A DNA stretch of 6,714 bases from an uncultured Megasphaera sp. (lineage in GTDB: Bacteria > Bacillota > Negativicutes > Veillonellales > Megasphaeraceae), in contig CABQJB010000113.1 in the NCBI GenBank assembly GCA_902464195.1, positions 1-6,714 of the forward strand, in the 5' to 3' direction. The notes beneath the pieces were generated by a model, which saw nothing but the letters and a program-made list of their open reading frames with translations, ran no database searches and was not told where the DNA came from. A program made the position numbers and the translations under genes. Of the stretch, positions 1 to 6,607 are shown piece by piece (positions within the stretch are counted from its first letter, which is position 1; each line of letters starts with the position of its first letter).

Positions 1-46
1 TAACTATATAGTCTTTTTTTTAAATTTATACGTTTGGAGTGATACC

Positions 47-1183
47 ATGAAAATTGACAAGCGCCTGAAAATCGCCATTGCCGCTGTCATCCTGGCTGCC
101 TGTGCCTTTGGCGGCTATACATATTACCAGTCCCAGCAAACGGCGAAGCAGGCCAAGGCTATCGAAACGGCCGACGTCGTCCGCAAAGACCTGCGCTCGA
201 CGGTTTCCGCGACGGGAACCATCAGCCCTGTCGATTCCGTCGAAGTCTCACCGAAGATCACGGCCCGCATCAGCCAGGTCCTGGTCAAGGAAAATGACAC
301 GGTCACAGCCGGCCAGACTGTCGCCATGCTCGATGGCAAGGACTATGAAGCCAAGCGCGACCAGGCTCAGTATAAAGTCACCAATACCCAGGTCGAATAC
401 GAACGCGCCCAGAAGCTCTACGACCTCGGCGCCGGCACCAAACAGGACCTGGATACGGCCAAATTCAACTATGACACAGCCGTCAGTACCTTAGCCCAGG
501 CCGAATCGGACGTCGCCGAAACGGTCATCACAGCGCCGATGGACGGCGTCGTCGTCGGTGAACCGAAAACCGTCGGCACCATGGCCGTCCAGGGCAACAG
601 CAACCCGACAGTCATCATGCGTATTGCCGACACGTCGACCAAGCAGATCCTGGCTAAAGTCGATGAAACGGATATCGGCAAGATTCAAATCGGCCAGGAT
701 GCAACCTTCACGGTCGATGCCTTTACGGACCGTACCTTTACGGCTCACGTCTCAAAAATCGCCAAGACCGATACGAGCAACACGTGGGACACGAACGGTA
801 CGAGCACAACGTCCAGTTCTTCATCGAGTTCCTCGGCCAGTGTCATCTACTACTACGTCACCCTCGACGTCGACGATCCGGACGACGTTCTGAAGCTGGG
901 CATGACGGCCCGCGTCGACATTACGACCTCGCAAAAAGACGATGCCCTCGTCGTCCCCATCGCCGCTTTGAAGACCAACGATTCCGGCTCCTACGTCATC
1001 CGCGTCGATGCCAATGGTCAGACCGAACAGGTCCCGGTCACGACGGGCATCTACAGCGATGAATACGTGGAAATCCTTTCAGGCCTGACCCAGGGCGACA
1101 AGGTTTCCATCGCCTATACGGCATCCAGCAAGTCCTCGTCGTCATCGAACAGTAACCGGCGCCAAGGCCCGCCGCCCATGTAA
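47..1183 (+). CDS. MacA/YknX-like periplasmic adaptor subunit of an ABC-type tripartite efflux pump
   Basis: This is a membrane-fusion (HlyD/RND-type adaptor) protein that would link the inner-membrane ABC transporter encoded just downstream to an outer-membrane channel. The 378 residues are close to the usual MacA length. A basic N-terminus and a hydrophobic segment (about residues 7-26) anchor it. Then come the first half of the lipoyl-like domain (about 55-95, containing ENDTVTAGQTV), an alpha-hairpin (about 97-157), the second lipoyl half (VITAPMDGVVV, about 160-170), a beta-barrel (about 200-296) and a membrane-proximal domain (about 300-356). The start is supported by GGAG at 36-39, seven bases before the ATG. 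Oddities are a run of eight serines (256-263) inside the barrel region, a Ser/Asn-rich tail ending RRQGPPPM, and an LAAC motif (16-19) that could be a lipobox. The family assignment is confident. The substrate is unknown, and only 46 AT-rich bases upstream are visible, so no promoter is called. Confidence 0.93.
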   Translation: MKIDKRLKIAIAAVILAACAFGGYTYYQSQQTAKQAKAIETADVVRKDLRSTVSATGTISPVDSVEVSPKITARISQVLVKENDTVTAGQTVAMLDGKDYEAKRDQAQYKVTNTQVEYERAQKLYDLGAGTKQDLDTAKFNYDTAVSTLAQAESDVAETVITAPMDGVVVGEPKTVGTMAVQGNSNPTVIMRIADTSTKQILAKVDETDIGKIQIGQDATFTVDAFTDRTFTAHVSKIAKTDTSNTWDTNGTSTTSSSSSSSSASVIYYYVTLDVDDPDDVLKLGMTARVDITTSQKDDALVVPIAALKTNDSGSYVIRVDANGQTEQVPVTTGIYSDEYVEILSGLTQGDKVSIAYTASSKSSSSSNSNRRQGPPPM

Positions 1184-1196
1184 AGGAAGCCTCACT

Positions 1197-1901
1197 ATGA
1201 AGCATGTCATCGAATTGAAAGATATCAAAAAGATCTACCATATCGGCGGCGAAGATTTCGCCGCCCTGGCAGGCATTACCTTGAACATCGAAGAAGGCGA
1301 ATTTGCCGCTCTCATGGGGCCGTCGGGCTCCGGGAAATCAACGCTCATGAACATCCTGGGCTGCCTGGACCGGCCCACGTCGGGCTCGTACAAACTCGGC
1401 GGCAAGGAAGTCGCCCACCTCAGTGACGATGAACTGGCCGTCGTCCGCAACCAGCACATCGGCTTCGTCTTCCAGAACTTCAACCTCTTGTCCCGCATTT
1501 CCGCCCTGGACAACGTCGCCCTGCCCCTGGTCTACGCCGGCGTCGGCCGCAAGGAGCGGGCAGAACGGGCCATGGAAAAGCTGAAATCCGTCGGCCTGGA
1601 AACATGGGCCCACCACAAGCCGAATGAACTGTCCGGCGGCCAGCGCCAGCGCGTTGCCATCGCCCGGGCCCTGGTCAACAACCCGCACATCATCATGGCC
1701 GACGAACCGACGGGCAACTTGGACACGAAATCGACGAAAGATATCATGCGCCTCTTCGAGGCACTCCACGAAGAGCACAAGACCATCATCCTGGTCACGC
1801 ACGAACCGGAAATCGCCGCCTGTGCCAACCGCCAGCTCCTGCTCTCGGACGGGATGATTACCAAAGACGCCGGAAGGGGGGTCGTCATGGATGTTATTTA
1901 G
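1197..1901 (+). CDS. MacB-type ABC transporter ATP-binding protein (LolD/YknY-like)
   Basis: This cytoplasmic nucleotide-binding subunit would power the permease encoded next. All ABC ATPase motifs are intact: Walker A GPSGSGKST (residues 41-49), Q-loop Gln93 (FVFQNFNLL), signature LSGGQ (145-149), Walker B IIMADE (165-170) followed by the D-loop PTGNLD, and the switch His202 (VTHEPE). The NLDTKST stretch and the 234-residue length fit the MacB/LolD/FtsE group of energy-transducing ATPases rather than importers. In E. coli MacB the ATPase and permease are fused (about 650 residues). Here they are two proteins totalling 639 residues, as in Bacillus YknYZ. AGGAAG at 1184-1189 lies just after the adaptor stop and supports the ATG at 1197. 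The last 11 bases overlap the permease gene, which suggests translational coupling. The class is certain. The exported substrate (macrolide, peptide, lipoprotein or other) cannot be read from the sequence. Confidence 0.96.
   Translation: MKHVIELKDIKKIYHIGGEDFAALAGITLNIEEGEFAALMGPSGSGKSTLMNILGCLDRPTSGSYKLGGKEVAHLSDDELAVVRNQHIGFVFQNFNLLSRISALDNVALPLVYAGVGRKERAERAMEKLKSVGLETWAHHKPNELSGGQRQRVAIARALVNNPHIIMADEPTGNLDTKSTKDIMRLFEALHEEHKTIILVTHEPEIAACANRQLLLSDGMITKDAGRGVVMDVI
1872..1880 (+). promoter_or_regulatory. Ribosome binding site of the permease gene, inside the ATPase gene
   Basis: GGAAGGGGG lies ten bases before the ATG at 1891, within the last codons of the ATPase gene. It selects 1891 over the in-register alternatives and produces the 11-base overlap between the two genes, consistent with coupled translation of equimolar subunits. 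Confidence 0.6.
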
Positions 1902-3108
1902 TGAAAGCGTACAGATTGCCGTCACGGCCCTGTTATCCAACAAACTGCGCTCTATCCTGACCATGCTGGGCATCATCATCGGCGTCGGCGCCGTCATCGC
2001 CATGATTTCCATCGGCATGGGCGTCAAGCAGAACGTCACCAACTCCATCGCCAGCCTGGGCAGCAACATGCTCATCGTCATGCCTGGCTCGACCAATCAG
2101 GGCGGCGTCCGCTCAGCCGCCGGGTCGAACCAGAAATTAAAATACGACGACGCGACGGCCATCAAGAACAAGATCAAGAACATCGACTACGTATCGCCGA
2201 CAGTCAACAGTTCCTACCAGATCGTCAACGGCAACCAGAACTGGAATACATCGGTCTACGGCGTCACGCCGGAATACCTGCATATCCGGTCCCTCGTCGT
2301 TCAGTCGGGTTCCTTCATCACCCAGAGCGACCTCAACTCGCGCAACCGCGTCGCCGTCATCGGTCCGACCGTCGCGTCCAACCTCTTTGACGAAAGCAAC
2401 CCGGTCGGCAAGAACATCCGCATCAACAACCAGCCGTACAAGATCATCGGCGTCCTGGAAAGCAAGGGCCAGTCTTCCATGGGCCAGGACCAGGACGATA
2501 TCGTCATCGTCCCCCTGACGACGGCCCAGGAACGCCTCATGGGCATCACCTACGTCCGCTCCATCAACATCCAGGTCTCCAGTGCCGATAAAATCGAGCA
2601 GGTCCAGTCCGAAGTCGAAACACTGCTGCGCCAGCGCCATCACATCATGAACGGCAAGGAAGACGACTTCAACGTCCGCAACCTGACGAGCCTCATGGAA
2701 ACCATGACCAGCACGACGACCATGCTGACCCTCTTTTTGGGCAGTATCGCCGCCATCTCGCTCATCGTCGGCGGCATCGGCATCATGAACATCATGATGG
2801 TCTCCGTCACCGAACGGACGCGGGAAATCGGCATCCGTAAAGCCCTGGGAGCGACCTTCCAGAACATCATGATGCAGTTCCTCATCGAATCTGTCGTCAT
2901 CGGCGTCATCGGCGGCCTCCTGGGCATCGCCTGCGGCGTCGGCATCGCCCTGGCTATCGCCAAGTCGGGCCTCTTCCAGACAGTCATCACGGCGGCACCG
3001 ATCATCATCTCCTTCAGCTTCTCCGTCGGCATCGGCCTCTTCTTCGGCATCTACCCGGCCCGGAAAGCAGCCAAACTCGACCCCATCGAAGCCTTGCGGT
3101 ATGAATAA
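1891..3108 (+). CDS. MacB-type ABC transporter permease (MacB_PCD + FtsX domains)
   Basis: This inner-membrane subunit is the mechanotransmission type of ABC permease. It has one N-terminal membrane helix (about residues 21-43), a large periplasmic MacB core domain (about 45-270) and three C-terminal helices (about 277-302, 331-356 and 369-388). The conserved ERTREIGIRKALGA segment (308-321), which follows the second helix and contacts the ATPase in this family, is present, as is the family's typical C-terminal ending PARKAAKLDPIEALRYE. The 405-residue length is normal for the split form. The start at 1891 lies inside the ATPase gene, with a purine-rich ribosome site at 1872-1880. The neighbouring adaptor and ATPase indicate a complete inner-membrane pump, with the outer-membrane channel encoded elsewhere. 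No frameshift or missing domain is seen. A LolCDE-like role is less likely because an adaptor gene is present and there is only one permease. Confidence 0.95.
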   Translation: MLFSESVQIAVTALLSNKLRSILTMLGIIIGVGAVIAMISIGMGVKQNVTNSIASLGSNMLIVMPGSTNQGGVRSAAGSNQKLKYDDATAIKNKIKNIDYVSPTVNSSYQIVNGNQNWNTSVYGVTPEYLHIRSLVVQSGSFITQSDLNSRNRVAVIGPTVASNLFDESNPVGKNIRINNQPYKIIGVLESKGQSSMGQDQDDIVIVPLTTAQERLMGITYVRSINIQVSSADKIEQVQSEVETLLRQRHHIMNGKEDDFNVRNLTSLMETMTSTTTMLTLFLGSIAAISLIVGGIGIMNIMMVSVTERTREIGIRKALGATFQNIMMQFLIESVVIGVIGGLLGIACGVGIALAIAKSGLFQTVITAAPIIISFSFSVGIGLFFGIYPARKAAKLDPIEALRYE

Positions 3109-3144
3109 AAAAAGGAGCTGTCGCATCGCGACAGCTCCTTTCAA
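3107..3144. terminator. Bidirectional intrinsic terminator after the efflux operon
   Basis: A perfect 14-bp stem pairs 3111-3124 with 3128-3141 around the three-base loop ATC, starting two bases after the permease stop codon. On the + strand the stem ends in only three T's. On the - strand it is followed by seven T's (complement of the A-run 3107-3113). The structure should therefore stop efflux-operon transcripts and, more strongly by T-tract, transcripts arriving from the convergent flavodoxin gene. The apical part GTCGC/GCGAC is shared with the terminator at 6608-6642. Confidence 0.85.
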
Positions 3145-3171
3145 GTTGTTAGTGGCTAGTTGTTAGTTGTT
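3144..3171 (+). repeat. Heptamer array, left flank of the composite element (4 units)
   Basis: Four direct seven-base units follow the terminator without a gap: AGTTGTT, AGTGGCT, AGTTGTT, AGTTGTT. The next seven bases in the same phase are CGTAGGG, which starts the composite element. The unit matches the consensus (A/C)GT(G/T)G(C/T)T shared with the arrays at 3442-3497 (opposite strand) and 6644-6714. Confidence 0.8.
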
Positions 3172-3443
3172 CGTAGGGGACGCCCAAAGCCTTTTTGGCC
3201 CGTCAGGTGCCGACCCTCGGAAGGCACAGGACGGTTGCCAGAACGGACAGCTGTAGCGGGCGTCCCGGCTCTCCTGCTAGGAGAGCTGTCAGCGCAGCTG
3301 ACTGAGAGGTTGCTTTTGAATCGTCGTACGGTTTATGGGATTCTTATAGGCGAGTCTGGAAATTCAACCTCTCCGGCCCATTGGGCCACCTCCCCTATCA
3401 GGGGAGGCTTGGCGCTCTGCAATCGGCGGGCCGTCCCTACGAA
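3170..3443. repeat. Composite inverted-repeat (REP/MITE-like) element
   Basis: This non-coding 274-base element fills most of the gap between the convergent permease and flavodoxin genes. Its ends are inverted: TTCGTAGGGGACG (3170-3182) against CGTCCCTACGAA (3432-3443), with one G missing from the right copy. Inside are GGGACGCCC/GGGCGTCCC (3177-3185 with 3258-3266), hairpins at 3268-3286 (8-bp stem) and 3288-3302 (6-bp stem), a longer-range pair GAGAGGTTG/CAACCTCTC (3304-3312 with 3365-3373), and hairpins at 3375-3387 and 3389-3407 (7-bp stem). The two halves are diverged inverted copies of one two-hairpin module. No transposase or plausible protein is present. A 96-codon open frame across it is judged accidental. 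From memory this resembles interspersed palindromic repeats of gut Firmicutes, but that is unverified. Confidence 0.75.
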
Positions 3444-3497
3444 CCACTAGCCACGAACCACTAGCCACGAACCACTAGCCACTAGCCACTAGCCACG
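3442..3497 (-). repeat. Heptamer array, right flank of the composite element (8 units)
   Basis: Read on the - strand, eight contiguous seven-base units run from 3497 down to 3442: CGTGGCT, AGTGGCT, AGTGGCT, AGTGGTT, CGTGGCT, AGTGGTT, CGTGGCT, AGTGGTT. They are followed in phase by CGTAGGG of the element. On the + strand this looks like three 14-base GAACCACTAGCCAC repeats plus two TAGCCAC units. The array begins five bases past the flavodoxin stop codon, so no room is left for a separate terminator there. Confidence 0.88.
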
Positions 3498-3502
3498 AAC
3501 CC

Positions 3503-4024
3503 CTAATCTCTCAGCCAGCGGCGGATGTCGTCTTCGGCATCTTCGATGGTCGTTCCCAGGAGGGCCAGGCTCTTGCCGAGTTTGGCATCCGGGCAGAGGG
3601 CATGGATGTCTTCCAGGCTGTGGCCGACGCCGCTGCCTTCGTGGGTGCAGAAGGGATAAATCGTCTTGCCGGAAAAGTCATGGTTTTCCAGGAACGTCCA
3701 CAAAGCCATGGGCATGGTGCCGCACCAGTTGGGATAACCTAAAAAGATGACGTCGTAGTCGTCGATGCTGGGAATATCCTTTTCCAGGGCCGGCCGGGCA
3801 TTGTCGGCCTTTTCTTTCCTGGCGATCTTGACGACTTCCTGATAGTCATTGGGATAGACCGAAGCCGTTCGGATATGGAAGAGGTCGCCGCCCGTGAACA
3901 GGCGCAGCATCTGGGCTGCCCGTTCCGTATTGCCTACGGGCAGGTCGACGATCTTGCCGCTGACATAGTTCATGCCGGCGTGAGAAAAATATGCAATGAG
4001 GCATTTCTTACCTTGATAATCCAT
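3503..4024 (-). CDS. Flavodoxin-like FMN protein (Flavodoxin_4 type)
   Basis: This is a 173-residue soluble flavin-fold protein, expected to bind FMN and act as an electron carrier or small quinone/NAD(P)H-linked reductase. The N-terminal strand and phosphate loop are CLIAYFSHAGMNY (8-20), with a second glycine motif VGNTERAAQM (30-39). The split loop is a variant of the classical (S/T)xTGNT, and I recall similar forms in other Firmicutes proteins of this family. Downstream are DLFHI (47-51), the flavin-ring loops FLGYPNWCGTMPMALWTFLE (94-113), and YPFCTHEGSGVG (123-134), all typical of Flavodoxin_4. Length is normal and no membrane segment is seen. The gene stands alone, divergent from dapL. 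The ATG at 4024 is the only reasonable start, because an in-frame TGA lies just upstream. The fold is confident. The redox partner and substrate are not knowable from sequence. Confidence 0.9.
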   Translation of the reverse strand: MDYQGKKCLIAYFSHAGMNYVSGKIVDLPVGNTERAAQMLRLFTGGDLFHIRTASVYPNDYQEVVKIARKEKADNARPALEKDIPSIDDYDVIFLGYPNWCGTMPMALWTFLENHDFSGKTIYPFCTHEGSGVGHSLEDIHALCPDAKLGKSLALLGTTIEDAEDDIRRWLRD

Positions 4025-4036
4025 AAGTCAATCAAA

Positions 4037-4043
4037 CCTCCCT
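4037..4043 (-). promoter_or_regulatory. Ribosome binding site of the flavodoxin gene (long spacing)
   Basis: The - strand reads AGGGAGG here, a strong anti-Shine-Dalgarno match, but twelve bases separate it from the ATG at 4024, longer than the usual 5-9. An in-frame TGA between the two excludes an earlier start, so the ATG is retained despite the spacing. Confidence 0.6.
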
Positions 4044-4079
4044 GATATGTTTGACCTAAAAATTCCCGATACAGTTTTC

Positions 4080-4108
4080 ATTATACGGCAAAAACCGCCG
4101 CCATTCAA
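4080..4108 (-). promoter_or_regulatory. Sigma70-type promoter of the flavodoxin gene
   Basis: On the - strand TTGAAT (4108-4103) is followed after exactly 17 bases by a perfect TATAAT (4085-4080). The predicted transcript starts near 4073, giving a leader of about 48 bases. The -35 box lies within one arm of the inverted repeat at 4091-4134, so a protein bound there could compete with polymerase (inference). Confidence 0.6.
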
Positions 4109-4134
4109 TCACTATCATGAATGACGGCGATTTT
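4091..4134. terminator. Imperfect inverted repeat between divergent genes (terminator-like or operator)
   Basis: Arms 4096-4107 and 4118-4129 pair over 12 positions with a single C/A mismatch around a ten-base loop. An A-run lies outside the left arm (4091-4094) and ATTTTATTTT outside the right arm, so in form it is a bidirectional intrinsic terminator. Its place is unexpected. It sits upstream of both divergent genes, and from the predicted start points neither transcript would include it. It may block stray transcription, be a relic of a lost gene, or act as a DNA operator, since it overlaps the flavodoxin -35 box. Confidence 0.5.
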
Positions 4135-4164
4135 ATTTTATCATGCCTGCCAGCGCCCCTGTAT

Positions 4165-4194
4165 CTTTCCAAGGCCCATATAATGTAGTAAAAT
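4165..4194 (+). promoter_or_regulatory. Candidate promoter of dapL-ychF
   Basis: TTTCCA (4165-4170) and TAAAAT (4189-4194) are separated by 18 bases. A perfect TATAAT also occurs at 4179-4184, but no acceptable -35 lies upstream of it. A TTGTCA at 4200-4205 lacks a good -10. The dapL promoter is very probably in 4160-4230, but the exact boxes are uncertain. I saw no lysine riboswitch, and the leader looks too short for one. Confidence 0.3.
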
Positions 4195-4243
4195 AGAGTT
4201 TGTCAATAGATTACTATGCTAAGCAATACAAGGAGGTCCCTTT

Positions 4244-5485
4244 ATGGCTCATGTAAATGAAAACTACTTAAAACTCCCCGGCAACTACCTTTTTGCTACC
4301 ATTGCAAAAAAAGTTGAAGCTTATTCCAAAGCACATCCGGAAGCCAATATCATCCGCCTCGGCATCGGCGACGTCACCCGTCCCCTGGCCCCGGCTATCA
4401 TCGACGCTATGCACAAAGCCGTCGACGAAATGGGTAAAGCTGAAACCTTCCGCGGCTACGGTCCGGAACAGGGCTATGATTTCCTCCGCCAGGCTATCAT
4501 CGATGGCGACTACAAGACCCGCGGCATCGACCTCGAATTAGACGAAGTCTTCGTCGGTGACGGCGCCAAGACCGACGTCGCCTGCATCCAGGAAATCTTC
4601 GGCGACGACCTTAAATTCGCCGTAGCCGATCCGGTCTATCCGGTCTACCTCGACTCGAACGTCATGTTCGGCCACACAGGCGACTGGAATGCCGAAAAAG
4701 GCATCTACGACGGCGTCGTCTATCTCCCGTGCACACCGGAAAACGGCTTCAAGGCAGAACCGCCGAAGGAAAAAGTCGACATCGTCTACCTCTGCAACCC
4801 GTCCAACCCGACCGGCACGGCCATGAGCAAAGAAGAATTGACCAACTGGGTCAAGGCTGCTAAAGAAAACAACTTCATCATCATCTACGATTCGGCTTAT
4901 GAAACGTACATCACCGAACCGGACGTCCCCCACAGCATCTTTGAAATCGAAGGCGCTAAAGAAATCGCCATCGAACTCCGTTCGTATTCCAAATGCGCTG
5001 GTTTCACGGGTACGCGCTGCTCGTACGTCGTCGTCCCCCATGCCTGCGTCGCTTACAAAAAAGACGGCACAGCTGTCGAACTCAATCCCCTGTGGAACCG
5101 CCGTCAGTGCACCTTCTTCAACGGCACGCCGTATATCGTCCAGCGCGCAGCTGAAGCCTACTACAGCCCGGAAGGTCAGAAACAGTGCCTGGCTGACGTC
5201 AAATACTACATGGAAAACGCCCACATCATCCGCGACGGCCTGACCGAAGCCGGCTTCACCGTCTATGGCGCTACCAACTCGCCGTATGCCTGGGTACAGA
5301 CGCCGAACGGCATGAAGAGCTGGGATTTCTTCGACCTGCTCCTGGAAAAAGCCCACGTCGTCACGACACCGGGTGCCGGCTTTGGCCCCCACGGCGAAGG
5401 CTATCTCCGCCTGACCGCTTTCGGTACCAAAGAAAATACGGTCGAAGCCGTCAAACGCATTGCTGATTTAAAATTATTCAAATAA
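4244..5485 (+). CDS. dapL: LL-diaminopimelate aminotransferase
   Basis: This PLP-dependent class I/II aminotransferase converts tetrahydrodipicolinate directly to LL-diaminopimelate using glutamate. It replaces the DapD/DapC/DapE acyl branch in lysine and peptidoglycan precursor synthesis in the cytoplasm. The 413-residue length and the start MAHVNENYLKLPGNYLF match the family. Visible motifs are GIGDVTRPL (41-49), NPSNPTG (185-191, cofactor Asn188), YDSAYE (215-220, Asp216 and Tyr219), the Schiff-base lysine Lys250 in SYSKCAGFTGTR, and the carboxylate-binding Arg389 in YLRLTAFG. The SYSK-CAGFTGTR stretch and the early GIGDVTRPL separate DapL from general aspartate aminotransferases. AGGAGGT at 4231-4237, six bases before the ATG, is an excellent ribosome site. 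The gene heads a probable two-gene unit with ychF. No oddity in length or active site is seen. Confidence 0.97.
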   Translation: MAHVNENYLKLPGNYLFATIAKKVEAYSKAHPEANIIRLGIGDVTRPLAPAIIDAMHKAVDEMGKAETFRGYGPEQGYDFLRQAIIDGDYKTRGIDLELDEVFVGDGAKTDVACIQEIFGDDLKFAVADPVYPVYLDSNVMFGHTGDWNAEKGIYDGVVYLPCTPENGFKAEPPKEKVDIVYLCNPSNPTGTAMSKEELTNWVKAAKENNFIIIYDSAYETYITEPDVPHSIFEIEGAKEIAIELRSYSKCAGFTGTRCSYVVVPHACVAYKKDGTAVELNPLWNRRQCTFFNGTPYIVQRAAEAYYSPEGQKQCLADVKYYMENAHIIRDGLTEAGFTVYGATNSPYAWVQTPNGMKSWDFFDLLLEKAHVVTTPGAGFGPHGEGYLRLTAFGTKENTVEAVKRIADLKLFK

Positions 5486-5491
5486 AGGTGG
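5484..5491 (+). promoter_or_regulatory. Ribosome binding site that fixes the TTG start of ychF
   Basis: AAAGGTGG overlaps the dapL stop codon (TAA, 5483-5485) and ends eight bases before TTG at 5500. No ATG or GTG lies in frame nearby, and the family's N-terminal pattern (a few residues, then the VGIVGLPNVGKST loop) requires this start. The overlap with the dapL stop suggests that ychF translation depends partly on ribosomes finishing dapL. Confidence 0.65.
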
Positions 5492-5499
5492 TTTAACCA

Positions 5500-6606
5500 T
5501 TGAGTACCAATCTGGAAGTAGGCATCGTCGGCCTGCCGAATGTCGGTAAGAGCACGCTGTTCAACGCGATTACCAAGGCCGGCGCAGAAGCGGCAAACTA
5601 CCCCTTCTGCACGATTGAACCGAATGTCGGTGTCGTAGAAGTCCCGGATAAACGCATCCAGGTCCTGACCGACATGTATAAACCGAAAAAAACAATCCCT
5701 GCTGTCATGCGCTTCGTCGACATCGCCGGCCTCGTCGCCGGTGCATCCAAAGGCGAAGGCCTGGGCAATAAATTCCTCAGCCACATCCGGGAAACCGATG
5801 CCATCGCCGAAGTCGTCCGCTGCTTCGAAGACTCGAACATCACCCACGTCGACGGCTCCATCGACCCGATCCGCGACATCAAAACGATCAACACGGAACT
5901 CTGCCTGGCCGACCTGGAATCGGCACAGAAACGGGCTGACCGCATCGCCAAAGTCGCTCAGTGCGGCGACAAGGAAGCCAAAGTCGAATACGCAGTCCTG
6001 AAAAAAGTCCTGGCCTGCCTGGAAGAAGGCGAACCGGCCCGCAAAGCCGGCCTGACCAAAGATGAACTGCCCCAGGTCAAAGACCTCAATCTCCTGACCT
6101 TGAAGCCGATCATCTACATCGCCAACGTCGCCGAAGATGAAGCAGGCAATCCCGACGCCAACCCCAACGTCAAACGCGTCGAAGAATATGCCGCCAAGGA
6201 AGGCGCCCAGGTCGTCGCCGTCTCGGCCAAGATTGAAGCCGAAATCGCCGAACTGCCCGACGACGAAGCCGAAGTCTTCCTGGAAGAACTGGGCCTGCCC
6301 GAATCGGGCCTGGACAAGCTGATCAAAGCCAGCTATTCCCTCTTGGGCCTGATCAACTTCTTCACCGCCGGTGCTGACGAAGTCCGCGCCTGGACCATCG
6401 TCAACGGCACGAAAGCCCAGAAAGCAGCCGGCAAGATCCACACCGATATCGAACGCGGCTTCATCCGCGCTGAAATCGTGTCCTACGACGACCTCATCGC
6501 CTGCGGCAGCGAACAGGCTGCCAAAGAAAAAGGCCTGGTCCGTCTGGAAGGAAAAAATTACATCATGCAAGACGGAGACGTCACGTACTTCCGTTTCAAC
6601 GTATAG
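5500..6606 (+). CDS. ychF: Ribosome-associated P-loop ATPase YchF (OLA1 family)
   Basis: This universally conserved Obg-related protein prefers ATP to GTP, associates with ribosomes, and in other bacteria affects stress responses and translation-start fidelity. The 368 residues match the usual length of about 363. Visible are G1 GLPNVGKST (11-19), G3 DIAGL (74-78) with Leu in place of the catalytic Gln (the HAS-type substitution), and the nucleotide-specificity motif NVAE (209-212) where GTPases have NKxD, which is the mark of ATP preference. Next come G5 SAK (242-244) and a C-terminal TGS domain (about 283-366, including FFTAGADEVRAWTI and ERGFIRAEIVSYDDL). A coiled-coil helical insert lies at about 130-200. 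The start codon is TTG. The gene follows dapL by 14 bases and ends at a strong terminator. Nothing is truncated. Confidence 0.97.
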   Translation: MSTNLEVGIVGLPNVGKSTLFNAITKAGAEAANYPFCTIEPNVGVVEVPDKRIQVLTDMYKPKKTIPAVMRFVDIAGLVAGASKGEGLGNKFLSHIRETDAIAEVVRCFEDSNITHVDGSIDPIRDIKTINTELCLADLESAQKRADRIAKVAQCGDKEAKVEYAVLKKVLACLEEGEPARKAGLTKDELPQVKDLNLLTLKPIIYIANVAEDEAGNPDANPNVKRVEEYAAKEGAQVVAVSAKIEAEIAELPDDEAEVFLEELGLPESGLDKLIKASYSLLGLINFFTAGADEVRAWTIVNGTKAQKAAGKIHTDIERGFIRAEIVSYDDLIACGSEQAAKEKGLVRLEGKNYIMQDGDVTYFRFNV

Positions 6607-6607
6607 G

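Noticed and set aside
1338..2096. A 252-codon - strand open frame opposite the ATPase gene
   Set aside because: It is antisense to intact Walker A, signature and Walker B motifs. The product is compositionally biased and unlike any family I know.
2137..3144. A 335-codon - strand open frame opposite the permease gene
   Set aside because: It has the same antisense artefact composition (Asp-rich). The + strand permease has all family motifs and a ribosome site.
3160..3450. A 96-codon + strand open frame in the gap between the permease and flavodoxin genes
   Set aside because: It lies wholly within the inverted-repeat element and its heptamer flanks, has no ribosome site, and its translation shows no protein-like pattern. 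The hairpins explain the sequence better.
3441..3497. A CRISPR array
   Set aside because: The repeats are contiguous 7- and 14-base units without unique spacers, and no cas genes are nearby.
4135..4243. A lysine riboswitch upstream of dapL
   Set aside because: The leader after the candidate promoter is only about 50 bases, and no multi-helix fold or terminator lies between it and the start codon.
4538..5392. A 284-codon - strand open frame opposite dapL
   Set aside because: It is antisense to a complete DapL with an intact active site. No motif or ribosome site was recognised.
5401..6570. A 389-codon - strand open frame opposite ychF
   Set aside because: The YchF motifs on the + strand are complete. 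The antisense product is a monotonous Asp/Phe/Gly/Val-rich chain, as expected from reading the complement of C-ending GTC/ATC/GAA-rich codons.
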